Assembly (NCBI GenBank): GCA_017577565.1
Contig: PKRH01000002.1
Location: forward strand, 1-64,000
Reading direction: 5' to 3'
Source: Thermoanaerobacterales bacterium
GTDB taxonomy: Bacteria > Actinomycetota > Acidimicrobiia > Acidimicrobiales > VFJN01
DNA: 64,000 nucleotides
Shown here: positions 39,188-46,816 of the stretch, piece by piece
Numbering within the stretch: position 1 is the stretch's first letter
Layout: each line of letters starts with the position of its first letter
Translations under genes and position numbers: made by a program
Notes under the pieces: generated by a model
What the model saw: only the letters and a program-made list of their open reading frames with translations
Told to the model about the DNA's origin: nothing
Databases searched by the model: none

Positions 39188-41113
39188 GTGAGGCGACGAT
39201 CGAGACGAGGGCGCGACGCGCCGGGGCCCGCCGCCGACGGGTCCGGCGGTCGCGCCGGCCGCTCCCGGTCGCGGCGCGACCGGGGCGGACCCGTCGACCC
39301 GGCGCCCCCGCGCCCGGCCGGCCCCGCCGCCCACGGACCACCGCGGGGCACCGGGACGACCCGCCCGCCCGAGCGGCGGGCACCCGGCGCCTACCGCGAG
39401 ACCCGGGCGTACGGCCCGGGCGTCGGCGCGCCCGCCCGCGACCGCGGCGCGTACGGCCGGATCGGCCCCGAGGCCGGCGGCGCGCCCCCGCGGTCCGAGG
39501 CCTACAGCGGCGCCGCCGCGGGCCGACCCGACCGCCTGCACGGCCGCCTCGCCGACCCGGTGGGGCGGATGCCCGACCGGCCCCGCCGCTCGTCGCCGGC
39601 CCACCTCGCCCCCCGCTACGACCGCCGGCGCCTCGGCGCGCTGGTGCTCGTCGCCGCCCTCGTCCTCGGCTGCGCCGCCGCCGCCCACCAGGTGGTCCAG
39701 CTCGTCCGGGACGACGCCGACACGTCCGACGACCTGGCCGGGGCGCCCGACGAGCCGCTCGTCGTCGGCACCACGACGACCGCCCCGGCCGCCCCCGAGC
39801 AGGCCGCACCGGCCTCCGGCTTCCCGACCCCGGGCCTGCTGACGTTCCGGGGCAGCCCCACCCGCAGCTACCACGGGGAGGGGCCCGTCCCCACCGACCC
39901 CCGGGTGCTGTGGACCTACCCGGCCGACGGCGAGGGGATGTGCGCCGAGTCCGCCGTCGGCGACGAGGTGAAGGTGTGGTGCGGCAGCGGCTGGACCGGC
40001 CAGCCGGCGGTCTTCGAGCGCGACGGCCGCACCTGGGTCGTGTTCGGCGCCTACGACCGCATGGTCCACTTCGTCGACTACGAGACCGGCGAGGACATCC
40101 TCCCGCCCTTCGAGACCGGCGACATCATCAAGGGCTCGGTCACCGTCGACCCCGACGGGCTGCCGCTCGTCTACACGGGCAGCCGGGACAACAAGCTGCG
40201 GGTCATCGCCATCGACCGCCCCGAGCCGACCGAGCTGTGGTCGCTCGACGCCCGGGACGTCAGCCCCACGATGTGGAACGACGACTGGGACGGCTCGCCG
40301 CTCGTGCTCGGCGACTACCTCTACGAGGGCGGCGAGAACTCGCAGTTCCACATCGTCAAGCTGAACCGGTCCATCGGCGACGACGGGCTCGTCCAGGTGG
40401 CGCCGGAGCTCGTGTTCAACACGCCGGGGTGGGACGAGGAGCTGCTGGCGGCGCTGGAGACCCGGCGGAACGACGTGTCGATCGAGAACTCCGTCGCCTA
40501 CCACGACGGCGTCGTCTACTTCGCCAACTCCGGCGGCCTGGTCCAGGGCTGGGACGTGTCGGGCATCGCCGAGGGCGTGGCGCCGACCCGGGTGCTGCGG
40601 TTCTGGGCCGGCGACGACATCGACGCCTCGATCGTCGTCGACGAGGAGGGCTACCTCTACGTCGCGGTCGAGAACGAGCGGGGCAACAGCCGGTCCGCCG
40701 AGGTCGGGCAGCTGCTCAAGCTCGACCCCCGCTCGCCCGACGACCCGCTCGTGTGGTCGGTGCACGACAGCGGTGGCTTCTGGGCGACCCCGGCGCTGCA
40801 CCGCGACATCGTCATCGCCGCCTCCGACGGCGGCACCGTCTACGGCGTCGACCGGGAGACGGGCGAGGTCCGCTGGACCTTCCAGCTCCCGCCGCCCACC
40901 TGGCAGTCGGCCGTCGTCGTCGACGACACGCTGGTCCAGGGCGACTGCCAGGGCGGGCTGCACGCCTACGACGTCTCCGACACGACCGTCGCCCCGCCCG
41001 AGCTGTGGCGCGTCGACCTCGAGGGCTGCATCGAGTCGACGCCCGCCCTGTGGCACGGGCGGATCTTCGTCGGCACGCGGGGCGGGCTCTTCTACGCCAT
41101 CGGCGACGCCTGA
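39188..41113 (+). CDS. Membrane-anchored PQQ-type beta-propeller protein with long disordered N-terminus
   Basis: The 641-residue product starts with about 150 residues of Arg/Pro/Gly-rich disordered sequence, then a transmembrane helix (about 152-170; ALVLVAALVLGCAAAAHQVV) and a short acidic linker with TTTTAPAAPEQ. A beta-propeller domain (about 220-640) has repeated strands such as WTYPADGEG, GSVTVDPDGLPLVYTGSRDNKL and TVYGVDRETGEVRWTFQL. The propeller would lie outside the cell. No PQQ-dehydrogenase catalytic residues are evident. Two or more Cys in the propeller (GDCQGG, EGCIES) may form a disulfide. Function unknown. Confidence 0.8.
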   Translation: MRRRSRRGRDAPGPAADGSGGRAGRSRSRRDRGGPVDPAPPRPAGPAAHGPPRGTGTTRPPERRAPGAYRETRAYGPGVGAPARDRGAYGRIGPEAGGAPPRSEAYSGAAAGRPDRLHGRLADPVGRMPDRPRRSSPAHLAPRYDRRRLGALVLVAALVLGCAAAAHQVVQLVRDDADTSDDLAGAPDEPLVVGTTTTAPAAPEQAAPASGFPTPGLLTFRGSPTRSYHGEGPVPTDPRVLWTYPADGEGMCAESAVGDEVKVWCGSGWTGQPAVFERDGRTWVVFGAYDRMVHFVDYETGEDILPPFETGDIIKGSVTVDPDGLPLVYTGSRDNKLRVIAIDRPEPTELWSLDARDVSPTMWNDDWDGSPLVLGDYLYEGGENSQFHIVKLNRSIGDDGLVQVAPELVFNTPGWDEELLAALETRRNDVSIENSVAYHDGVVYFANSGGLVQGWDVSGIAEGVAPTRVLRFWAGDDIDASIVVDEEGYLYVAVENERGNSRSAEVGQLLKLDPRSPDDPLVWSVHDSGGFWATPALHRDIVIAASDGGTVYGVDRETGEVRWTFQLPPPTWQSAVVVDDTLVQGDCQGGLHAYDVSDTTVAPPELWRVDLEGCIESTPALWHGRIFVGTRGGLFYAIGDA

Positions 41114-41153
41114 CCGCCGCCCGTCCCCGGGCGGGGGCCGCCGCGGGTGGCCC

Positions 41154-41159
41154 TATCCT
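41154..41159 (+). promoter_or_regulatory. -10 box (TATCCT) for the [2Fe-2S] fusion gene
   Basis: TATCCT ends 6 nt before the GTG at 41166, at leaderless spacing. Confidence 0.55.
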
Positions 41160-41165
41160 CGCCCC

Positions 41166-42827
41166 GTGACCGCGCCGACCCCTCCCAACCGCCCCCCGCT
41201 CACCTTCACCGTCGACGGCCGGTCGGTCGAGGTCCCCGACGACGGCTCCAGCCTGCTCGGGGTCCTGCGCGACCGCCTCGGGATCCGCTCGGCCAAGGAC
41301 GGCTGCAGCCCCCAGGGCCAGTGCGGCTGCTGCACCGTGCTGGTCGACGGCCAGCCCCGGGTGGCCTGCGTGACGCCCGCCCGCCGGGTGCGGGGCCGCA
41401 CGATCACCACGCTCGACGGCCTGCCCGAGGACGAGCGCCGGTCGTGGGCCGAGGCGTTCTGCGCCACCGGCGCGAGCCAGTGCGGCTTCTGCACGCCGGG
41501 GATCGTCGTCCGGCTGTCCGGCCTCGCCGCCAAGGGCACCGCGGCCGACGACACGGCGGCGGTCGAGCAGGCGCTGCTGGCCCACCTCTGCCGTTGCACC
41601 GGCTGGCGCACCATCCTCGAGGCCTGGGCGGCCCACGTCGGCGGGCGCGCCGCCGGCGACCCCGACCGCGACCTCGAGGCCGCGGCGCGGCGGGCGACGA
41701 TCGAGGGGCGGACGCCCCAAGCGGTGTCCCCCGAGGTGGCGCTCGGCCACGGCGGCTTCGCCGACGACGGCGCCCCCGACGGCGCCCTGGTCGCCGTGCC
41801 CGACGGCGCCGGGGGGTGGTCGGTCGGCGAGACCCTGGCCGAGGCCCGGGCGGCCGCCGGGAAGGTGCAGGGCCGCCGGACCACCGTCGAGGTGCGCCAC
41901 CCGCTCGAGCCGCCGCCGGGCGACTGGGCGGCGACGCTGGTGACGACCTGGGTCGAGCCCGGCTACCTCGAGCTGGACGCGTCGTGGTGCGAGCCGGGCG
42001 GCGAGCCGGCCTCCCCGCTCGGCAACGGCGGGGCGTTCGGCGGGAAGCTCTCGACGGTCGTCACGACGGCGGCCCGGGAGCTGGCCGACCGGCACGGCCG
42101 GCCGGTGCGGGTCCTGCTCGCCCGCGAGGACGCGGTCCGGATGGGCCCGAAGCGCCCGCCGGTGGCCGGCGGGATGCGGGCCGACGGCTCCGGCGTGCTG
42201 CGGGTCGTCGCCACCCCGGGGATCGGCGAGGTCGTGGCCCGGGTGGCGCCCCGGCTGCACGTCGAGCAGGTCGAGGTGCCCGGGCCCGCCACGTCGCTCG
42301 ACCTCCGGGCGGCCGGGTGGGCCGAGGCCCTCGTGCTCGCCGCCGGCGCCGGCGCCGTGCTCGACGAGGGGGCGGACGCCCCCGGCGTCCTGGCCGTGGA
42401 GCGGGAGGCCGGGGCGGACGGGGCGGGGCGGGGCGCGGTGGCGCTGCGCTCGCCCGACGGCGCGGTGGCCCGGGCCGAGGTCGTGACCGGCGACGACCCG
42501 CGGGTCGCGGTCGAGGTGTCGTGCGGCGAGGTGCTCGACGAGGTGGTGCTGCGCTCCTACTGCATCGGCGCCGCCCACATGGCGCTCGGCTGGGTGACGA
42601 GCGAGGGCCTGGCGGTCGACGACGAGGGCCGCGTCCACGACCTGACCATCCGCAGCTTCGGCATCCTGCGGGCGGTCGACATGCCCCCGGTGGAGGTGGC
42701 GCTCGACCGGGCGGCCTCGGGCCCGCCGGTCAACGGCTCGGACGCGGTGTTCGCCGCGGTGGCCGCGGCCGCGTGGCTGGCCCAGGGCGCGCCGCCCGCC
42801 TGGCCGACCGGCGTCCGGCTGCGCTGA
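41166..42827 (+). CDS. Compact [2Fe-2S]/molybdopterin-domain fusion of the xanthine-dehydrogenase family
   Basis: The 553-residue protein begins with a CoxS/XdhA-type module holding both clusters: Cys47, Cys53, Cys56 and Cys68 (plant-type) and Cys106, Cys109, Cys142 and Cys144 (alpha-helical). From about residue 160 a shortened hydroxylase large-subunit region follows. It keeps the pterin-binding turn GNGGAFGGK (about 290) and the C-terminal block HMALGWVTSEGLAVDDEGRVHD, where full enzymes need about 750 residues. The G-x-G-E loop with the catalytic Glu is absent (GPPVNGSDAVF instead). No FAD subunit is adjacent. It could be a redox relic, an electron carrier, or a minimal oxidase. GTG start at 41166. 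Confidence 0.82.
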   Translation: MTAPTPPNRPPLTFTVDGRSVEVPDDGSSLLGVLRDRLGIRSAKDGCSPQGQCGCCTVLVDGQPRVACVTPARRVRGRTITTLDGLPEDERRSWAEAFCATGASQCGFCTPGIVVRLSGLAAKGTAADDTAAVEQALLAHLCRCTGWRTILEAWAAHVGGRAAGDPDRDLEAAARRATIEGRTPQAVSPEVALGHGGFADDGAPDGALVAVPDGAGGWSVGETLAEARAAAGKVQGRRTTVEVRHPLEPPPGDWAATLVTTWVEPGYLELDASWCEPGGEPASPLGNGGAFGGKLSTVVTTAARELADRHGRPVRVLLAREDAVRMGPKRPPVAGGMRADGSGVLRVVATPGIGEVVARVAPRLHVEQVEVPGPATSLDLRAAGWAEALVLAAGAGAVLDEGADAPGVLAVEREAGADGAGRGAVALRSPDGAVARAEVVTGDDPRVAVEVSCGEVLDEVVLRSYCIGAAHMALGWVTSEGLAVDDEGRVHDLTIRSFGILRAVDMPPVEVALDRAASGPPVNGSDAVFAAVAAAAWLAQGAPPAWPTGVRLR

Positions 42828-42876
42828 CGGCCGCACCGGGGCGGGCGCGCCCGCCCCGGCCCGCCGCGCCGCGGGC

Positions 42877-42882
42877 TACCGT
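42877..42882 (+). promoter_or_regulatory. -10 box (TACCGT) for the RidA gene
   Basis: TACCGT ends 7 nt before the ATG at 42890, consistent with a leaderless mRNA. Confidence 0.5.
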
Positions 42883-42889
42883 CGAGCCG

Positions 42890-43249
42890 ATGTCCACGCC
42901 TGCGAAGCCCGTCGGTCCCTACACGCCCGTCGTCCGCGCCGGGGGGTGGCTCGTGGTGTCCGGCCAGGTCGGCATCGCCGACGGCCGGCTCGTGCCGGGC
43001 GGCACGGCGGCCGAGACCCGCCAGGCGCTCGCCAACCTCGAGGCCCAGCTGGCCACCGAGGGCGCCTCGCTCACCGACGTCGTGAAGACCACCGTCTTCC
43101 TCCGCCACATGAGCGACTACGCGGTCATGAACGAGGTGTACACCGAGGTCTTCGGCGACCACCGGCCGGCCCGCTCGGCCATCGGCGTGGCCGAGCTCCC
43201 GCTCGGCGCGCTGGTCGAAGTGGAGGCCTGGGCGTGGGTCGGGGGATGA
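42890..43249 (+). CDS. RidA-family (YjgF/UK114) imine deaminase
   Basis: The 119-residue protein has the RidA fold opener KPVGPYTPVVRAGGWLVVSGQVG, then TRQALANLEAQL, VVKTTVFLRHMSDYAVMNEVY and the terminal RPARSAIGVAELPLGALVEVEAWA. Its Arg (PARS) is the family's carboxylate-binding residue. RidA hydrolyses reactive enamine/imine intermediates such as 2-aminoacrylate. It lies just after the [2Fe-2S] fusion gene, but has its own -10 box, so a functional link is not implied. Confidence 0.92.
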   Translation: MSTPAKPVGPYTPVVRAGGWLVVSGQVGIADGRLVPGGTAAETRQALANLEAQLATEGASLTDVVKTTVFLRHMSDYAVMNEVYTEVFGDHRPARSAIGVAELPLGALVEVEAWAWVGG

Positions 43250-43256
43250 TGGGCCC

Positions 43257-43415
43257 ATGCTCGGCGCTGTCCTGATCGTCATCGCGCTCGTCGTCGTCAT
43301 CCCGGTCGCCGTCCTCGTCACCACGCCGATCATCGCCGCCGTCCTCGGCTGGTCGCTGAAGGCCGACGCCGAGCGCCGCCACGAGGGCAGCGAGCTGATC
43401 GCGCTCAACCGCTGA
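43257..43415 (+). CDS. Small single-helix membrane protein (52 aa)
   Basis: An ATG at 43257, 8 bp after the RidA stop, opens a 52-codon frame. A long hydrophobic segment (about residues 3-33, LIVIALVVVIPVAVLVTTPII in part) is followed by a polar tail KADAERRHEGSE ending LIALNR. It is either one long helix or a hairpin. No homologue recognised. Coding status rests on membrane-protein-like composition and close spacing to RidA. Confidence 0.6.
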   Translation: MLGAVLIVIALVVVIPVAVLVTTPIIAAVLGWSLKADAERRHEGSELIALNR

Positions 43416-43448
43416 GCGCCCCGCGGCCGCCGGCAGGGGCGGCCGGGG

Positions 43449-44129
43449 CTACGGGGTCCAGCGCGCCTGGCCGAAGCGGTAGCCGACGGAGCGCACGGTC
43501 TGGATCAGGCTGGCGTGCTCCTCGCCGAGCTTGGCCCGCAGGCGGCGGATGTGGACGTCGACCGTCCGGGCGCCGCCGAAGTACTCGTAGCCCCACACCC
43601 GGCTGAGCAGGACCTCGCGGGTGAACACCCGACCGGGGTGGGCGGCGAGGAACTTCAGCAGCTCGTACTCCATGTAGGTGAGGTCGAGCGGCTGGCCGTC
43701 GATGGCCGCCTGGTAGGTCTCCAGGTTGAGCACCAGGGGGCCGTACTCGACGAGCTCGGGGCGCGTGCCCCGCCCGCTCCGCCAGAACAGGTGCTTCAGC
43801 CGGGCCTCCAGCTCCAGCGGCTGGAACGGGTACAGGCAGAAGTCGTCGAACAGGTCCTCGCGCAGCTCCAGGTCGCCCAGCTGCGCACCGGACACCAACA
43901 GGAGCAGGGGTTCGAGGGGCGTGTCGCGCTTGCGCACCGCCCGGCACAGCCGGAAGGCGCTCTCGGGCTCCTGGACGGCGACGACGACCGCCCCCGACCA
44001 GCCGTCGGCCGGCTCGTCGCGCGCCGCCGCCCGCTCGTCGGCGACGGCCTTCCACGGGTAGCCGGCGAGGTCGAGGGCCTGGGCGAGCTCCGGCGGGGCG
44101 GGGTCCGGGTGGATCAGCAGCGGTTCCAT
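43449..44129 (-). CDS. glnR: GlnR-like orphan OmpR-family nitrogen regulator
   Basis: The 226-residue protein has a receiver-like N-terminal domain without phosphoacceptor: around residues 47-57 the sequence is AVVVAVQEPES where the Asp should follow the strand. The C-terminal OmpR winged helix (about 130-223) is close to GlnR: YMEYELLKFLAAHPGRVFTRE, VWGYEYFGGARTVDVHIRRL and TVRSVGYRF. In actinobacteria GlnR works without phosphorylation and controls glutamine synthetase and ammonium genes. Lying 25 bp after a glnA2-type gene and near two other glutamine synthetases, it is very likely their regulator. Confidence 0.88.
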   Translation of the reverse strand: MEPLLIHPDPAPPELAQALDLAGYPWKAVADERAAARDEPADGWSGAVVVAVQEPESAFRLCRAVRKRDTPLEPLLLLVSGAQLGDLELREDLFDDFCLYPFQPLELEARLKHLFWRSGRGTRPELVEYGPLVLNLETYQAAIDGQPLDLTYMEYELLKFLAAHPGRVFTREVLLSRVWGYEYFGGARTVDVHIRRLRAKLGEEHASLIQTVRSVGYRFGQARWTP

Positions 44130-44154
44130 CGGGTGCCGCTCGCGCGCGTCGGGC

Positions 44155-45498
44155 TCAGAGGCGCGGGAGGTAGCGCTCGAGCTCGAAGGTCGTCACGTGC
44201 GTCTTGTACTCCATCCACTCCTGCCGCTTGTTGCGGATGAACCACTCGAAGACGTGCTCGCCGAGCGCCTCGGCCACCAGCTCGGAGCGCTCCATCTCGT
44301 CGAGCGCGTCCGACAGCGACTGCGGCAGCGTGTCGATGCCCTCGGCGATGCGCTCGGCCTCGGTCAGCTCGTAGAGGTTGACGACGGTCTCGTCGGCCAG
44401 CTCGTAGCCCTTCTCGATGCCCCGCAGGCCCGCGGCGAGGATGACCGAGAACGCCAGGTAGGGGTTGCAGGCCGGGTCGGGCGCCCGGTACTCGAGGCGG
44501 GCGCTCTCGGCCTTGCCCTTCTTGATCGGCGGCACGTTGACGATGACCGACCGGTTGTTGCGGGCCCACGACGTGTAGATCGGCGCCTCGTAGCCGACCA
44601 CCAGCCGCTTGTAGGAGTTCACCCACTGGTTGGTCACCGCGGTGATCTCCCGCGCGTGGTGCAGCAGGCCGGCGATGAACCCGCGGGCGACCTCGGACAG
44701 GCTGTACTCGTCGTCCGGGTCGTAGAAGGCGTTGGTGTCGCCCTCGAACAGCGACACGTGCGTGTGCATCCCCGAGCCCTGCACACCGGTGAGCGGCTTG
44801 GGCATGAAGGTGGCGTGCACGCCGGCCTCCAGCGCGACCTCCTTCACGACGAGGCGGAAGGTCATGACGCTGTCGGCCATCGTCAGCGCGTCGGTGTAGC
44901 GCAGGTCGATCTCGTGCTGGCTGGGCGCGTCCTCGTGGTGGCTGTACTCGACCGGGATGCCCAGGGCCTCGAGGGTGTGGATGGTCCGCTGGCGCAGGTC
45001 GGTCGCCACGTCGGCCGTCGTCAGGTCGAAGTACGACGCCTGGTCGAGAGGCTCGGGGCGCTTCGACGGGTCGCCGTCCGCGAAGTAGAAGAACTCCATC
45101 TCGGGGGCGACGTAGAAGCTGAAGCCCTTCTCGCGCGCCTTCTCGAGGTTGCGGCGAAGGACCTGGCGGGGGTCGCCCTCGAACGGGCTGCCGTCGAGGT
45201 TGATGATGTCGCAGAACACCCGGGCCGACGTGCCGACGCCGTCGGCCCAGGGCAGGATCTCGAAGCTGTTCGGGTCGGGGCGGGCCAGGACGTCCGACTC
45301 CTGCACGCGGGAGTAGCCGTCGATCGACGAGCCGTCGAACCGCATGCCCTCCTCGAACGCGCCCTCGAGCTCGACCGGCGAGATGGCGAAGGACTTCAGC
45401 TGCCCCAGCACGTCCGTGAACCAGAGGCGGATCATCCGCACGCCGCGCTCCTCGACCGTGCGGAGGACGTAGTCTCGCTGGCGCTCCGAGCTCTCCAT
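44155..45498 (-). CDS. glnA2: GlnA2-type (GSI-alpha-like) glutamine synthetase family enzyme
   Basis: The 447-residue protein matches actinobacterial GlnA2: [47 protein letters not shown], the VEYSHHEDAPSQHEIDLRY segment in parts, GSGMHTHVSLFEGD, NSYKRLVVGYEAP and a C-terminus VFEWFIRNKRQEWMEYKTHV. It lacks the 25-residue insertion of GSI-beta. Close relatives include gamma-glutamylpolyamine synthetases, so polyamine use is an alternative to glutamine synthesis. It heads an operon with glnR (25-bp gap). The ATG at 45498 is divergent from GSII across a 152-bp region with the 11-bp array. Confidence 0.9.
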   Translation of the reverse strand: MESSERQRDYVLRTVEERGVRMIRLWFTDVLGQLKSFAISPVELEGAFEEGMRFDGSSIDGYSRVQESDVLARPDPNSFEILPWADGVGTSARVFCDIINLDGSPFEGDPRQVLRRNLEKAREKGFSFYVAPEMEFFYFADGDPSKRPEPLDQASYFDLTTADVATDLRQRTIHTLEALGIPVEYSHHEDAPSQHEIDLRYTDALTMADSVMTFRLVVKEVALEAGVHATFMPKPLTGVQGSGMHTHVSLFEGDTNAFYDPDDEYSLSEVARGFIAGLLHHAREITAVTNQWVNSYKRLVVGYEAPIYTSWARNNRSVIVNVPPIKKGKAESARLEYRAPDPACNPYLAFSVILAAGLRGIEKGYELADETVVNLYELTEAERIAEGIDTLPQSLSDALDEMERSELVAEALGEHVFEWFIRNKRQEWMEYKTHVTTFELERYLPRL

Positions 45499-45550
45499 GG
45501 GGGGAATGGTGGGGCCGCCCCGGGCGGCGCCGCAACCAGGGCCTCGTCGG

Positions 45551-45599
45551 TTCACAGTCCGTTCACACATGGGCAACAGGTCGGAAACTGCCCGTTGCC
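45551..45599. promoter_or_regulatory. GlnR-box-like array: five pentamers at exact 11-bp spacing
   Basis: In the glnA2-GSII divergent region pentamers start at 45551 (TTCAC), 45562 (TTCAC), 45573 (GCAAC), 45584 (GAAAC) and 45595 (TTGCC), each 11 bp apart, one helical turn on the same DNA face. Known GlnR operators are gTnAC-n6-GaAAC repeats with the same pentamer plus 6-nt spacer. The fourth pentamer is a perfect b-site; the others keep the AC core, except the last. The array lies 52-100 bp upstream of the GSII ATG and 53-101 bp from the glnA2 start. Confidence 0.65.
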
Positions 45600-45650
45600 A
45601 GCCTGCGGAGCCGTCACGCTGGACTCGCCGAACGGGAGGATCCACCCCCC

Positions 45651-46655
45651 ATGACGTACAAGGCCGAATACATCTGGATCGACGGCACCGAGCCGACGGC
45701 CAAGCTGCGGTCGAAGACCAAGATCCTGCCGGACGGCGCGGAGATCCCGATCTGGGGGTTCGACGGCTCGAGCACCAACCAGGCCCCGGGTGACCGCTCC
45801 GACTGCGTGCTGCAGCCGGTGTTCACCTGCCCCGACCCGGTGCGGGGCGGCGACAACGTCCTCGTGCTGTGCGAGGTCCTCAACACCGACATGACCCCGC
45901 ACCCCTCCAACACCCGGGCCCGGTGCGTCGAGATCGCCGAGCGCTACAAGGACCACGAGCCCATCTTCGGGATCGAGCAGGAGTACACGTTCTTCAAGGA
46001 CGGCCGCCCGCTGGGCTTCCCGCCCGGCGGCTTCCCCGCCCCGCAGGGCGGCTACTACTGCGGCGTCGGCGCCGACGAGGTGTTCGGCCGCGACATCGTC
46101 GAGGCCCACCTCGACGCCTGCCTGGCCGCCGGCCTGCACATCTCGGGCATCAACGCCGAGGTGATGCCCGGCCAGTGGGAGTTCCAGGTCGGCCCGGTCG
46201 GCGTGCCGCAGGTCGCCGACGAGCTGTGGGTGGCCCGGTGGCTGCTCTACCGGATCGCCGAGGACTTCGGCATCTCGGCCACCCTCGACCCCAAGCCGGT
46301 GAAGGGCGACTGGAACGGCGCCGGCGCCCACACCAACTTCTCGACCAAGGCCATGCGCGAGAGCTACGACGCCGTCATCGCCGCCGCCGAAGCCCTCGGC
46401 AAGGACCCGCAGAAGCACATCGACGGCTACGGGGCCGACATCCAGCACCGCCTCACCGGCATGCACGAGACGGCCCCGTGGGACACCTACAGCTACGGCG
46501 TCTCGAACCGCGGCGCCTCGGTCCGCATCCCCTGGCAGGTCGAGGTCGACCAGAAGGGCTACATCGAGGACCGCCGCCCGAACGCCAACTGCGACCCCTA
46601 CGTCGTCACCCGGCTGCTGGTCGAGACGATCTGCTCGGCCGAGCAGCAGCAGTGA
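45651..46655 (+). CDS. glnII: Glutamine synthetase type II (eukaryote-type)
   Basis: The 334-residue enzyme is the GSII class: AEYIWIDGTEPTAKLRSKTKIL, WGFDGSSTNQAPGDRSDC, PIFGIEQEYTFFK and GGYYCGVGADEVFGRDIVEAHLDACL (in parts). GINAEVMPGQWEFQVGP and GDWNGAGAHTNFSTKAMRE complete the set. GSII is not adenylylated and is found in some actinobacteria and rhizobia. It is the target of the GlnR-like array directly upstream. A 12-bp hairpin follows the stop. Good GGGAGGA precedes the ATG. Confidence 0.95.
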   Translation: MTYKAEYIWIDGTEPTAKLRSKTKILPDGAEIPIWGFDGSSTNQAPGDRSDCVLQPVFTCPDPVRGGDNVLVLCEVLNTDMTPHPSNTRARCVEIAERYKDHEPIFGIEQEYTFFKDGRPLGFPPGGFPAPQGGYYCGVGADEVFGRDIVEAHLDACLAAGLHISGINAEVMPGQWEFQVGPVGVPQVADELWVARWLLYRIAEDFGISATLDPKPVKGDWNGAGAHTNFSTKAMRESYDAVIAAAEALGKDPQKHIDGYGADIQHRLTGMHETAPWDTYSYGVSNRGASVRIPWQVEVDQKGYIEDRRPNANCDPYVVTRLLVETICSAEQQQ

Positions 46656-46687
46656 GCCAACGGCTCTCCTCGCGGGGGGAACCGCGG

Positions 46688-46713
46688 CCGGGGCGCCCGT
46701 GCGGGCGCCCCGG
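46688..46713 (+). terminator. 12-bp hairpin after glnII
   Basis: Positions 46688-46699 and 46702-46713 are perfect reverse complements with a 2-nt nominal loop (effectively 4), 33 nt past the glnII stop. It separates glnII from glnA. Confidence 0.7.
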
Positions 46714-46816
46714 TGGCGCGGACGGGCACCGGGCCGGCCCGCACCGACCGTCCCGGTGCGCCGACACCCCGCTTGTTAGCGTGCGAAGCCGATCGAGCAC
46801 CTGAAGGGAGCAACGA

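Noticed and set aside
46656-46816. Possible GlnR boxes or a glutamine riboswitch upstream of glnA
   Set aside because: I found a -10 box and hairpin but no 11-bp-spaced pentamers and no riboswitch core; the evidence is too weak to annotate.
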